Source: Sinonovacula constricta (lineage: Eukaryota; Mollusca; Bivalvia; Cardiida; Solecurtidae). From it: 64,000 nt of DNA. Positions 30,597 through 41,654 of this stretch are shown one piece after another; within the stretch, counting starts at the first letter, position 1, and every line of letters starts with the position of its first letter. A program made the position numbers and the translations under genes. The notes under the pieces were generated by a model that worked only from the letters and a program-made list of their open reading frames with translations, had not been told where the DNA came from and ran no database searches. Location: the NCBI GenBank assembly GCA_007844125.1, contig CM017556.1, forward strand, positions 25,977,830-26,041,829, written 5' to 3'.

Positions 30597-31680
30597 GCCC
30601 CCCCCCCCCCCCCCCCCCACAACCCCCTATTTGGTCTACAGCCATTTGGTCTACTATCATTTGGTCTACTCCCATTTGTTCTACCACAATTTGGATCTAC
30701 CAGCATTTGTTCTACCCCATTTGGTCTACCAGCATTTGGTCTACTGCCATTTGTTTTACCCCCATTTGTTCTACCCCAATTTGGTCTACCGCCCTTTGTT
30801 CTACCCTCATTTGGTCTACTCTAATTTGCTTTACCCCCATTTGTTCTAACGCCATTTGGACTTCCACCATAATTTGGTCTACTCACATTTGGTCAACTCC
30901 TGTTCGGTCTACTCTCATATGGTCTTTTCCCATTTGTTCAACCCCAATTTGGTCTTCTCCAATCTAGTATACTCCCATTTGGTCTACTCCCATTTGGTCT
31001 ACCCCCATTTGTTATACTACCATTTGGTCTACCTCTATTTGTTATACTACCATTTGTTCTACCCCAATTCGCTGTACCCCCATTTGGTGTTCCACTATTT
31101 GGTCTTCTCCCATTTGATCTACTCCCATAATTTATGGTCTACTACCGTTTGTTTTACCCCCATTTGCTCTACTCCCATTTGTACCACCCCCATTTGGTCT
31201 TCCACCAATCGGTGTACCCCAATTGTTCTACCCCATTTGGTCTACCCCCATTTATTCTTCTTCCATTTGTTATAGCACAATTGTTCTACCTTCATTTTTT
31301 CTACCCCCATTTGGTCTTCCACCATATATTCTACCCCCAGTTGGTTTTCCATCATTTGGTCTTCACCCATTTGTTCTCATACCATCTGGTCTACTCCCAT
31401 TTGGTTTTCACCCATTTGGTCTACCCCATTTGGTCTACTCCCATCTAGTCTGCTCTCATTTCGTCTTACCCAATTTGGTCTACTTCCATTTGGTCTACTC
31501 CCATTTGTTCTACCCCATTTGGTCTATTCCCATCTTTTCTACACCCATTTGGTCTACCCCACATTTGGTCGACGACCATCTGTTCTACCCCCATTTGTTC
31601 TATCCCCATTTTTTCAACCCAAATTTTTTCTACCCTCATTTGTTCTACTTCTACCCGCATTTGGTCTACCCCCATGTCAG
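30597..31680. repeat. 15-bp tandem array (CATTTGGTCTACYCC)
   Basis: After a poly-C run (30597-30619), about 70 units of roughly 15 bp with core CATTTGGTCTAC or CATTTGTTCTAC and a CCCC/TCCC joint. The array is more degenerate than the others, so probably older. Long frames such as FGLLP repeats are artefacts. Confidence 0.95.
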
Positions 31681-31689
31681 AATCATTCT

Positions 31690-34085
31690 TGTTGAAGTTG
31701 TGACCTGAACCATAAATATTTGTTAATTATTCACACAAAATAGTCATGTCTTATCTTATTCAACCGCATCTGTTTAACTTGTTAATATTACCTGGAGAAT
31801 TTCGTTTTGATTTGAACTCTACTTCATACTTGATTTGAATGAAGGGTGACAGACATTCCGAACTCCTCGGCTAATTAAACATTTCACACGCTCTACGAAA
31901 ACAGTGCGGCCTGAGGAAATATTGTATATAACACTTGTATGTTCGGCCTAGTTGAAGGGAGTGGGGCAAGGCTATTGATCAGCTACAACGTTCACAAAGG
32001 CAACATAATAACAACAAAAACAGTAACACTGAAGAAGAAATCAAACGTACTTTTAAACAGACGTCTATACACGACTCGTACTAATCACGTGATCTCAGCA
32101 ACCAATGAAATGCAACCCCAAAAGCAGAGCACTAAGACCATGCCCGTAAAACTCCATACCCTAACCCCTGTAATTAATATGTAATCGCTTATTACAATAC
32201 CTCGAAATCAACATAGTATGTCCCCAAAATAAATCTGCTTTTGCCTAACATAATATTTTATCACCATTAAACAGAAAATAACACGAAAAGTCCCAACGAG
32301 TTCATTTTTTCGGTCCTGCGAATATAAGCGGTTAGATACCACCTGCAAATGACGTCTTCGATTAATATTCAGCTCCGACAATATGGTTTTAAAGGTTAAG
32401 ACCAGTTTAACTTTCTGGCATACTAAATGCAACCGTTAATACATGCGGGTTATAGTTAGCCTTGGATTTAATAGCCAAAGAATGTTCGTGTAGAAAATAT
32501 ATGATGTTTTAGGTGCCGATTTTTATGCTAAAATATTACGCGTGCATTGTTTGTCGTGGAATCAAACGATTAAAAAACAAGTTATTTTTTATATTTTTAA
32601 TCTAGATTTACACAAAGATAGGCAATATTAAATATACACATGAAATTAACAAAATGTAGATTATAAGCAGAATATACAATCAGCAAATCTGACAATAACA
32701 CGTTTCGATAAATGATGTTGATCCGACAACAACACGTTTTGATAAATGATGTTGATCCGACAACAACACGTTTTGATAAATGATGTTGATGTTACAAATA
32801 AAACTGGTGGTTTTACTTTCAATGAGGAAATAACCAAACAAACATACTGAACATGTTAGTAATTGCCCGCTCTTTCTATTTAAAACTATGTATTATTTCC
32901 TTTGAATGGTTTGTAAAAGTGGTATAGAATATAAGCTTTCATGGTCGGTTGATTAATTATGCGCATGTACTTGAACAAATAATAGTGAAACTTTAATCAA
33001 ATATCTCTATACTAACATACTTTCCTATACAGATGATTCAATCGTTAATCGCACACAACGTCATTAACCTTGGTTTGTTGAATGGAATCACTCAACACCA
33101 AAATAGCAAAAGTACAACAAAACATATATGCATTAGCAAAGCATACAAGATAACAATTATATCTCACCGCTTGAACAGGTCATGTTTAAGCAATACCAGT
33201 CACGTGTTCATGTCATTTTTTTTCCATACACACCCGTGATATTGACAAACCATAGTAACTGTAATATCCTCCAAATTAATTATTTGCTTTCACGTTTATT
33301 TAAGGCTAAAGTTCGACTGATATGGAATATATGCAATTGCCGACAGACAATGGTCCCCGGTGTGTACGTTCCATAATTGTCACGATTTGCAGTGAAGCAT
33401 TCTGGGAGCCATTTAAAGTCACACCGTTACCCCACCCATTCCACACACAACATTGTAACTATATAACCCACTCGAGCTTCGCACTTAGACTATGCAGCTA
33501 CATTGGGCGTATAAACCTCTAAATCAAAGTTACACAATTTATGACTGTAATAAACTTATACACATAAAAGCAACATTATATTATATAATATGTACAATAA
33601 TAAACCCATAGCTAAAAGAAAATAAACATCTACCTTATAAAAGCTATAACAGAATCCCGATAAAACAAACTAACATACCGCAAACTGTATTTCCTTAAAA
33701 TGCTTAAACTATTAAGTTATGCTAGCCTTTTATCATTCATGACCAGCATTTACACGAGTTTTTACATGTTTTAGAATAAATCACTTACAATCAAACTGAT
33801 AAATATGAAGTGAAGGGCTGCACTTTTTGTTTACTATCGAGCTAAACTACACCTGGCACTGTTTTCAAAATATTATGTTTAAAGTTGTTAATGGTGTAAA
33901 AGTATGTATGTAAACCAAAACGTTTTTCATTTTTAAATTGACCAAGAGCTGTATTGTATAATTTTATTATTTAAATATTGAGTTTGGTTATAACTTCAAG
34001 ACAAACCGTCACGATAAATATATCCTCAAAGTACTTTTATACATTGCAGCGACAAAATTATGGTGTTTGTACCTATGCCCATTTA
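31690..34085. other. AT-rich DNA, no gene recognised
   Basis: Several open stretches of 60-80 codons exist but show no known domain, no good splice context and no codon bias I can argue for. It contains the short 34-bp repeat listed separately. Confidence 0.4.
32692..32787. repeat. 34-bp repeat, three copies
   Basis: CAACAACACGTTTTGATAAA plus TGATGTTGATCCGA occurs nearly three times; the first copy reads AATAACACGTTTCGATAAA. Confidence 0.9.
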
Positions 34086-34089
34086 CCTT

Positions 34090-34240
34090 GATAAATACCC
34101 CCAGACAATTGTCTGAAGAACCAACAGTAGAGCACAGTGAAGCTGGCATACCTTCCTACATTAAGTCCTTCGCCCCTACTCGAACACACGAGGTATGAGA
34201 CTGAATAATCAGAAGAGGTACATATCGGTAAGTCTAACCC
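34090..34240 (-). mobile_element. SINE type A, reverse, diverged
   Basis: CCCCAGACAATTGTCTGAAG, AACCAACAGTAGAGCAC, TTAAGTCCTTCGCCCCTAC and CTCGAACACACGAGG appear in the order of the reverse family. Confidence 0.6.
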
Positions 34241-34241
34241 T

Positions 34242-34428
34242 CTGCCCTTCGACCGATTCGACAATCGACCGACACTAACTCTCGACTGATTCTGCCTTTC
34301 GACCGATTGGACCATCGACCGACTCTACCCCTCGACCGACTCTACTCCTAGCCGACTCAACACCTAGCCGACTCTAACGCTCGACAAACTCTACCCCTCG
34401 ACCTTCTCTACCCTCGACCACGGCTGCC
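34242..34428. repeat. CTCGACCGACTCTACCC minisatellite
   Basis: About ten units of roughly 17 bp with cores CGACCGATTCGAC, CGACCGACTCTAC and AGCCGACTC. Confidence 0.85.
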
Positions 34429-35079
34429 CCACTCAAAATATAGCATTATAATAAACATGTCTGTACTTTATAAATCATAAACTGTATAAACAAACGTGTA
34501 AACATTAAATTCATTAACGCAACAATGTATAAAATATACAATTAAAAAATACATAAATTGATAAAATAAAGTATAATAGTAAAGAAGTCGATATGCATAA
34601 CCAATGCTTAAACTAGTTAATGTTTAAACTTCAACACAATTTGAAACTGTCGGCAATTTGTACGATATACGACAACTCTGTTAATCAAACGATTCTACAT
34701 ATCGACACATGCTTTCGTGTGTATGAACGTTGTGACCAAAGACAAGAATGATTCGATAACAAAAAAACTTCAGCAAATAATACTCTTAAAATAAAAATAA
34801 AAACTCATACATATTCAATTTAAAATAACAATACTTATATACACTAGTTTAAATTACAGTGCGCATAACTGGCCGACCAAATTGGACATATTGTTCATCT
34901 CCTTTAGATACGATCTGTAGTATGACCCAGGATAAACCTTCATAGGTCAGTAGCCGAGACTGCCCTGTATTCTACACGCTAGATACACTATAACAATCTC
35001 ATCATACCTATTATCCCCTATACACAAATTCAAAGCACTGTTTGGGCGGGGTTTTACCTTGTAAGCGATAAAATGTTTG

Positions 35080-35255
35080 TATGTATGGAGGAAGACCCCA
35101 GACAAATGTCTGGATAGAACCACCGGCAGGTCAGCTTGAAGATCTTCCCATATTAAGTCCTTCGCCCCGTCTGGGACTCGAACCCAAACGGTGAGCAGTC
35201 AGAGGAGTTACAAATCGGAGACTCAGCCACTAGTTCACGGGCGCTATTACATAAA
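35080..35255 (-). mobile_element. SINE type A, reverse, well preserved
   Basis: Contains GGAGGAAGACCCCAGACAAATG, AGAACCACCGGCAGGTCAGC, AAGTCCTTCGCCCCGTC, GGGACTCGAACCCAAACG (reverse B box) and a tRNA-like end AGCCACTAGTTCACGGGCGC. Confidence 0.75.
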
Positions 35256-35627
35256 TATTATTCATATGATTGTATTTTTACTAAAATTATGTCTAAAGTA
35301 ACTGCTGATAAATGATGACGGATGCAAAGTACACTGAGTAAAAAGTCAAGCCAGTTATTAGTTGGCCAGTAGACCAACTATATGAACGTCTCCCCACACG
35401 CGCTTTGATTTATTTCGTCAATATTACAACCGTAGCATCTGAAATCAAAATCAATCTAAATCCCCAAAACAAACTTGGTATAGAGCCTCCAAAGTAAATG
35501 AAACCCCGCGCGGTTTATCGCAACTATATTTTCCTAGTATATGATATAACATTTGTCTCCCTCCTTTTGACCCTTTAATGACTGAATGATATTGCTGCGA
35601 GGAATATATTCATTGAATTAAACCACA

Positions 35628-38540
35628 ATGTTGTGTACGTCGTGTTGCTCACTGTTAATTGGAAGTCCCTCCTGCAGAACAAACTCGTCCTTGAATTCAA
35701 TCTGCGTTGTTGTGTACGTCTTGTTTGCTCACTGTTAAATGGAAGTCCCTCCTGCAAAACACACTCGTCCTTGAATTCAATCTGCGTTGTTGTGTACGTC
35801 TTGTTGCTCACTGTTAAATGGAAGACCCTCCTGCAGAACACACTCATCCTTGAATTCAATCTGCGTTGTTGTGTACGTCTTGTTGCTCACTGTTAAATGG
35901 AAGTCCCTCCTGCAGAACACGCTCGTCCTTGAATTCACAGTGTGCATTGTTGTGTACGTCTTGTTTGCTCACTGTTAAATGGAAGTCCCTCCTGCAGAAC
36001 ACACTCGTCCTTGTTCACAGTCTGATTGTTGTATACGTCTTGTTTGCTCACTGTTAAATGGAAGTCCCTCCTGCAGAACACACTCGTCCTTGAATTCACT
36101 GTCTGCATTGTTGTTTACGTCTTGTTTGCTCACTGTTAAATGGAAGTCCCTCCTGCAGAACACACTCGTCCTTGAATTCACAGTGTGCATTGTTGTGTAC
36201 GTCTTGTTTGCTCACTGTTAAATAGAAGTCCCTCCTGCAGAACACACTCGTCCTTGAATTCACAGTGTGCATTGTTGTGTACGTCTTGTTGCTCACTGTT
36301 AAATGGAAGTCCCTCCTGCAGAACAAACTCGTCCTTGAATTCACAGTGTGCATTGTTTTGTACGTCTTGTTGCTCACTGTTAAATGGAAGACCCTCCTGC
36401 AGAACACACTCGTCCTTGAATTCACAGTGTGCATTGTTTAGTACGTCTTGTTTGCTCACTGTTAAATAGAAGTCCCTCCTGCAGAACACACTCGTCCTTG
36501 AATTCACAGTGTGCATTGTTGTGTACGTCTTGTTGCTCACTGTTAAATGGAAGTCCCTCCTGCAGAACAAACTCGTCCTTGAATTCACAGTCTGTATTGT
36601 TGTGTACGTCTTGTTTGCTCACTGTTAAATGGAAGTCCCTCCTGCAGAACACACTCGTCCTTGAATTCACAGTCTGTATTGTTGTGTACGTCATGTTGCT
36701 CACTGTTAATTGGAAGTCCCTCCTGCAGAACACACTCGTCCTTGAATTCACAGTGTGCATTGTTGTGTACGTCTTGTTTGCTCACTGTTAAATGGAAGTC
36801 CCTCCTGCAGAACACACTCGTCCTTGAATTCACAGTGTGCATTGTTGTGTACGTCTTTTTGCTCACTGTTAAATGGAAGTCCCTCCTGCAGAACAAACTC
36901 GTCCTTGAATTCACAGTGTGCATTGTTGTGTACGTCTTGTTGCTCACTGTTAAATGGAAGACCCTCCTGCAGAACACACTCGTCCTTGAATTCACAGTGT
37001 GCATTGTTTAGTACGTCTTGTTTGCTCACTGTTAAATAGAAGTCCCTCCTGCAGAACACACTCGTCCTTGAATTCACAGTGTGCATTGTTGTGTACGTCT
37101 TGTTGCTCACTGTTAAATGGAAGTCCCTCCTGCAGAACAAACTCGTCCTTGAATTCACAGTGTGCATTGTTGTGTACGTCTTCTTGCTCACTGTTAAATG
37201 GAAGACCCTCCTGCAGAACACACTCGTCCTTGAATTCACAGTGTGCATTGTTGTGTACGTCTTGTTTGCTCACTGTTAAATGGAAGTCCCTCCTGCAGAA
37301 CAAACTCGTCCTTGAATTCACAGTCTCCATTGTTGTTTACGTCTTGTTGCTCACTGTTAAATGGAAGTCCCTCCTGCAGAACACACTCGTCCTTGAATTC
37401 ACAGTCTGTATTGTTGTGTACGTCTCGTTTGCTCACTGTTAAATGGAAGTCCCTCCTGCAGAACACACTCGTCCTTGAATTCACAGTCTGTATTGTTGTG
37501 TACGTCTTGTTGCTCACTGTTAATTGGAAGTCCCTCCTGCAGAACACACTCGTCCTTGAATTCACAGTGTGCATTGTTGTGTACGTCTTGTTTACTCACT
37601 GTTAAATGGAAGTCCCTCCTGCAGAACACACTCGTCCTTGAATTCACAGTGTGCATTGTTGTGTACGTCTTGTTGCTCACTGTTAAATGGAAGTCCCTCC
37701 TGCAGAACAAACTCGTCATTGAATTCACAGTCTCCATTGTTGCGTACGTCTTGTTTGCTCACTGTTAAATGGAAGTCCCTCCTGCAGAACACACTCGTCC
37801 TTGAATTCACAGTGTGCATTGTTGTGTACGTCTTGTTTGCTCACTGTTAAATGGAAGTCCCTCCTGCAGAACAAACTCGTCCTTGAATTCACAGTGCGCA
37901 TTGTTGTGTACGTCTTGTTTGCTCACTGTTAAATGGAAGTCCCTCTTGCAGAACACACTCGTCCTTGAATTCACAGTGTGCATTGTTGTTTACGTCTTGT
38001 TTGCTCACTGTTAAATGGAAGTCCCTCCTGCAGAACAAACTCGTCCTTGAATTCACAGTGTGCATTGTTGTGTACGTCTTGTTTGCTCACTGTTAAATGG
38101 AAGTCCCTCCTGCAGAACACACTCGTCCTTGAATTCACAGTGTGCATTGTTGGGTACGTCTTGTTGCTCACTGTTAAATGGAAGTCCCTCCTGCAGAACA
38201 CACTCGTCCTTGAATTCACAGTGTGCATTGTTGTGTACGTCTTGTTTGCTCACTGTTAAATGGAAGACCCTCCTGCAGAACACACTCGTCCTTGAATTCA
38301 CAGTGTGCATTGTTGTATACGTCTTGTTTGCTCACTGTTAAATGGAAGTCCCTCCTGCAGAACACACTCGTCCTTGAATTCACAGTGTGCATTGTTGTGT
38401 ACGTCTTGTTTGCTCACTGTTAAATGGAAGTTCCTCCTGCAGAACACACTCGTCCTTGAATTCACAGTCTGCATTGTTATGTACGTCTTGTTGCTCACTG
38501 TTAAATGGAAGTTCCTCCTGCAGAACAAACTCGTCCTTGA
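35628..38540. repeat. 81/82-bp satellite array continuous with the cGAS-like coding 3' end
   Basis: About 36 units made of GTGTACGTCTTGTTTGCTCAC, TGTTAAATGGAAGTCCCTCC, TGCAGAACACACTCGTCC and TTGAATTCACAGTGTGCATT. Units are 82 bp with CTTGTTTGCTC and 81 bp with CTTGTTGCTC. Read on the minus strand, the unit encodes EFKDECVLQEGLPFNSEQ, the same motif that ends the neighbouring gene. The array can therefore be described as an amplified piece of coding sequence. Confidence 0.96.
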
Positions 38541-40050
38541 ATAGCTGATATGAAATCATATTCTCAAACAGAATGAGCATGATCTCTGGAGATTCTTCTT
38601 GAAATACAGAATCTGCATTGCTGAGTAAACGTTCGACGTAAGCAATATCTTCAACAACTGTTTTTTTCGGAAAGCCCACACCCGAATAACGGGTGGGGCT
38701 GATGAGGTTGTGTTTGTAAAAGAAATTAGGTAAACACTTGTTTGTATACATTATCATCAAAGAGTTTAACATAGCGTGGAGGCAACCCTTAACAGACTCC
38801 CCAGTGGAAGGGCATTGGTTTAACTTGACGTGGTTAAGGAAAACAGTTTTTTTCATATAACTTTTAATCGACCTGAATCTTCGGTTCCTAGTAACAAACT
38901 TTAACAACTTGTAAGCATTCAAATGCACATCAGATGCTGACGTTATAATTTCCTGTTCTTGTATCAGTGTAGATACCCTCCAGCAGGACCGATGTCCGAT
39001 ATTGCAAACAGTTGGAACGAGAAATCTGGCAGCATATCTCGGTTCCCTTGAATTAAAGTTATGTGTATTGAAGTCATCTGTAAACTCAAATGCAGGTAGG
39101 AAGTCTAAGTGGATGTCAATTGTATTGGGTACAGAACCTTGAAAGTATTGCGGAGGTTGTAGGTTTTGAGTCTTACTTGTCCACGTAAATTTTAAAGCAT
39201 ACTCGTTATAAACATCGTATATGTCAGATAAGTCCAGCAACAAACTTCCACTTGGGGTATCTATCATAAATTGAAAGGGCTCAATAGATCGGTTTCTAAT
39301 ATACTCATTCCAGTATTTCTTTAGTTTGCCAAACCATAAAGAATTTTCTAGAGCTTCTCTATTTTTGAGTTCATTGACGTCTGGCAGCATACCTTCGTTA
39401 TAAGTAGTCGCAATCTTCTCACATATTGCTCTAACACAAGCCGTAAAGCTTACACGAATGGCAGCTGCGTCTAAAAGACGGTGTTTGAGAGGAATGCGCA
39501 TTTCGTCCCCAAATTCTCCAAAATGGTATGACATATTTCTGTCCTTATTTGTATTATAACAGCGACAATGATGTATGTCAGCAAAACGATTTGTTTTGTC
39601 CTTAACTAATTGAAAGCCTGGACAACGACCGTAGTCCACAATCTGCATGCAGCTGTCAGACATGACAGCGAGATAGTCAAATTCGATGAACGACGTTCCA
39701 ATGTCGGTCGCAAGCCTCTGACAAAAATCCCACAGCCGTGCATTCTCAGACACACTTCCACCTGGAATCAGTTTTTTTATTCGAAAAGGTACCTCAAGCA
39801 CATCAAACGCTTTACATAAGTTCCGTAAAAACTGATCTAGAGCCTTTGTAATGTCTTGCATTTCATTGCAATGGACAGTGATGAAAAACTTGTCTCGGAT
39901 GTATTCTAACAATGTATCTTCCTTGTTTTTACAAGGATCTGACCCATTTTCCAAACGTTCGTCTTCTCCTACTCCTCGATTGGTGGATTCTGTACTAGTC
40001 AGTGTCAGTGTTGTCAGTCCGGATCGTTTCCTATCTTGGTAATCCTTCAC
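38380..40050 (-). CDS. cGAS-like receptor / Mab21-domain nucleotidyltransferase, main exon
   Basis: A nucleotidyltransferase of the cGAS/Mab21 superfamily, whose active members make cyclic dinucleotide signals after sensing nucleic acid. The exon encodes about 556 residues. Counting from its first codon, GGS lies at 97-99, ENARLWDFCQ follows, FIEFD supplies the ExD pair (E123, D125), and IDIHLDFLPAFEF supplies the third acid (D316). The C-terminal half carries HRSCWRVS (353-360) and a helical Mab21 fold region to about 500. All three metal-binding acids are present, so catalysis is possible. The exon begins after a TTTCAG acceptor at 40051 with no ATG, so a short 5' exon upstream (above 40060) is expected and not identified. 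From about residue 505 the sequence is two array units, and it stops inside the 81/82-bp satellite. Bivalves are known to carry many such genes; the ligand here is unknown. Confidence 0.85.
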   Translation of the reverse strand: MKDYQDRKRSGLTTLTLTSTESTNRGVGEDERLENGSDPCKNKEDTLLEYIRDKFFITVHCNEMQDITKALDQFLRNLCKAFDVLEVPFRIKKLIPGGSVSENARLWDFCQRLATDIGTSFIEFDYLAVMSDSCMQIVDYGRCPGFQLVKDKTNRFADIHHCRCYNTNKDRNMSYHFGEFGDEMRIPLKHRLLDAAAIRVSFTACVRAICEKIATTYNEGMLPDVNELKNREALENSLWFGKLKKYWNEYIRNRSIEPFQFMIDTPSGSLLLDLSDIYDVYNEYALKFTWTSKTQNLQPPQYFQGSVPNTIDIHLDFLPAFEFTDDFNTHNFNSREPRYAARFLVPTVCNIGHRSCWRVSTLIQEQEIITSASDVHLNAYKLLKFVTRNRRFRSIKSYMKKTVFLNHVKLNQCPSTGESVKGCLHAMLNSLMIMYTNKCLPNFFYKHNLISPTRYSGVGFPKKTVVEDIAYVERLLSNADSVFQEESPEIMLILFENMISYQLFKDEFVLQEELPFNSEQQDVHNNADCEFKDECVLQEELPFNSEQTRRTQQCTL

Positions 40051-40164
40051 CTGAAATATAAATCATTTAACTAGTATTCATGTTTATCTTATTGAACACA
40101 GAATCTAATGAACCGGTCATTCTTTGATGTGTTTCTCCAGTCATCAGCTGGTGGGAGTCGCTCC

Positions 40165-41480
40165 TGCCTAGATACCTATAGTCTGGATAACTAGAGATTG
40201 GGTCCGGTGATTTATGGACATATTGACGATATTCTAACTATAGATAATCCTTTCTTTTCTCAAATGATCCATCTGACTTACCCTCCAGAGCTTACCCTTT
40301 ATACAGCAAATAACTGACATTTAAATGCAACATTTTTAGACATTGATATCGCTATTTCCAATGACAACGTCTCTACTAAAATCTATGACAAGAGAGATTA
40401 TTTCAACTTTAGTATTGTGACTTATCCATACCTTGGCGGTAATTCACCTCGTGCTACCTCCTATAGTATTCGTACATATCCCAACTTACAAGGTTTGCAC
40501 AAGTTTGTACTAAAGTTGAAGATTTTAATGCTAGAAACCGGTTTATTTCTTCTAAACTGTTGCAGCAAGGCTTTCGTTTTCACAAATTAAGAAAGGGTTT
40601 TTTTAAATTCTTTCACCAAAATGATTTTATTGCTTCTAAGTATAAAAGCAGTATGAAAACACTTATGCAGAAAGGCATAAGCCATTCTGCATTTTATGGA
40701 AATGTTTTAAGTTAAAAAAAATCAACTGTCTCAATAACTTTTCTGACCACTTCAAATTATTACTTTACAAAAATTTATTGCTGACGGTTACAACCCGGCA
40801 ATCCTTCATTGTACTGCATTGCTTACAATTGGCTTTTTTACAGTCAAGAACTTTTAAATTACACGATGACCGGACAGGTCGTTGAGGCTATATGAAAACA
40901 GTGAATTATAGTCATAATTGGACAGTCAGTGATGGATTTCTTGTCTCTTCATCTCTCCAGTCGTGCCCTATATAGGTGAGACAACTTGAACAGTTTCCAC
41001 GCCCTTTACGTGAGATTGCACGCACAGTAGGTATAACATCGGGATTTTTGTACCTTTATTATAAAATATGCCAACTGCGGATAAATCCTCAGCTTATTAT
41101 GATGTTATTTTAAAACTTATTATCTATTAACTCCTAACAATAATACATTTTATTTTGTTGGTTTAAAGTGTTCTAAAATTCGGTGATTTCTTTCGTATTT
41201 TTTTACATTTCACTTTTGACACTTTTGGCATTTGACGTCATGTCATTGTATGACTTCAATAAATTGTTCTTATTTTACGTCAGCGCTTGGGCTGTTTTAT
41301 TTCAAACTACTCTCTCATTTGGATTTTTTTAGTTTGCCGAAGCTTTTATCTGCTGTACATACTATACATATGTTGATAGTTTATTTTATTACTAGCTATT
41401 TTGTCTGTATATATACGCTCATTGTATCTGATTTAAACCTCGATGCAGGTGCTTACTGTTAGTTGTCTCACTTTGGCCAG
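40165..41480 (+). pseudogene. Dead reverse-transcriptase element fragment
   Basis: Broken reading frames keep the pattern of a retroelement RT. They read YGHIDDILTIDNPFF (the catalytic Y-x-DD block with Tyr changed to His), then TYPPELTLYTANN and a stop, then FLDIDIAIS, TKIYDKRDYFNFSIVTYPYL and, in a second frame, KLLQQGFRFHKLRKGFF and SMKTLMQKGISHSAFYG. Stops and frame changes show that it is inactive. The upstream part of the RT is missing, and the right end is not sharp. I cannot tell which retroelement clade it belongs to. Confidence 0.7.
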
Positions 41481-41654
41481 ATATTATTTTTATTTACACT
41501 TTTTGTTTGATAGAAAAAGTTTTCAGGAAGTGCGAGGTTGGAGCGCTCCACAAACCAGATTTAAGCACCCAGGTATACATAACATTTGTATTAACGGATT
41601 CACATGCACTCTCACTATTTCCAGGTACATGCAGCCGTTTTTTCATTGGTCTTA

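Noticed and set aside
30579..31708. Overlapping frames rich in Tyr, His, Leu and Pro
   Set aside because: Produced by the 15-bp array, a multiple of three, which keeps all frames open without coding meaning.
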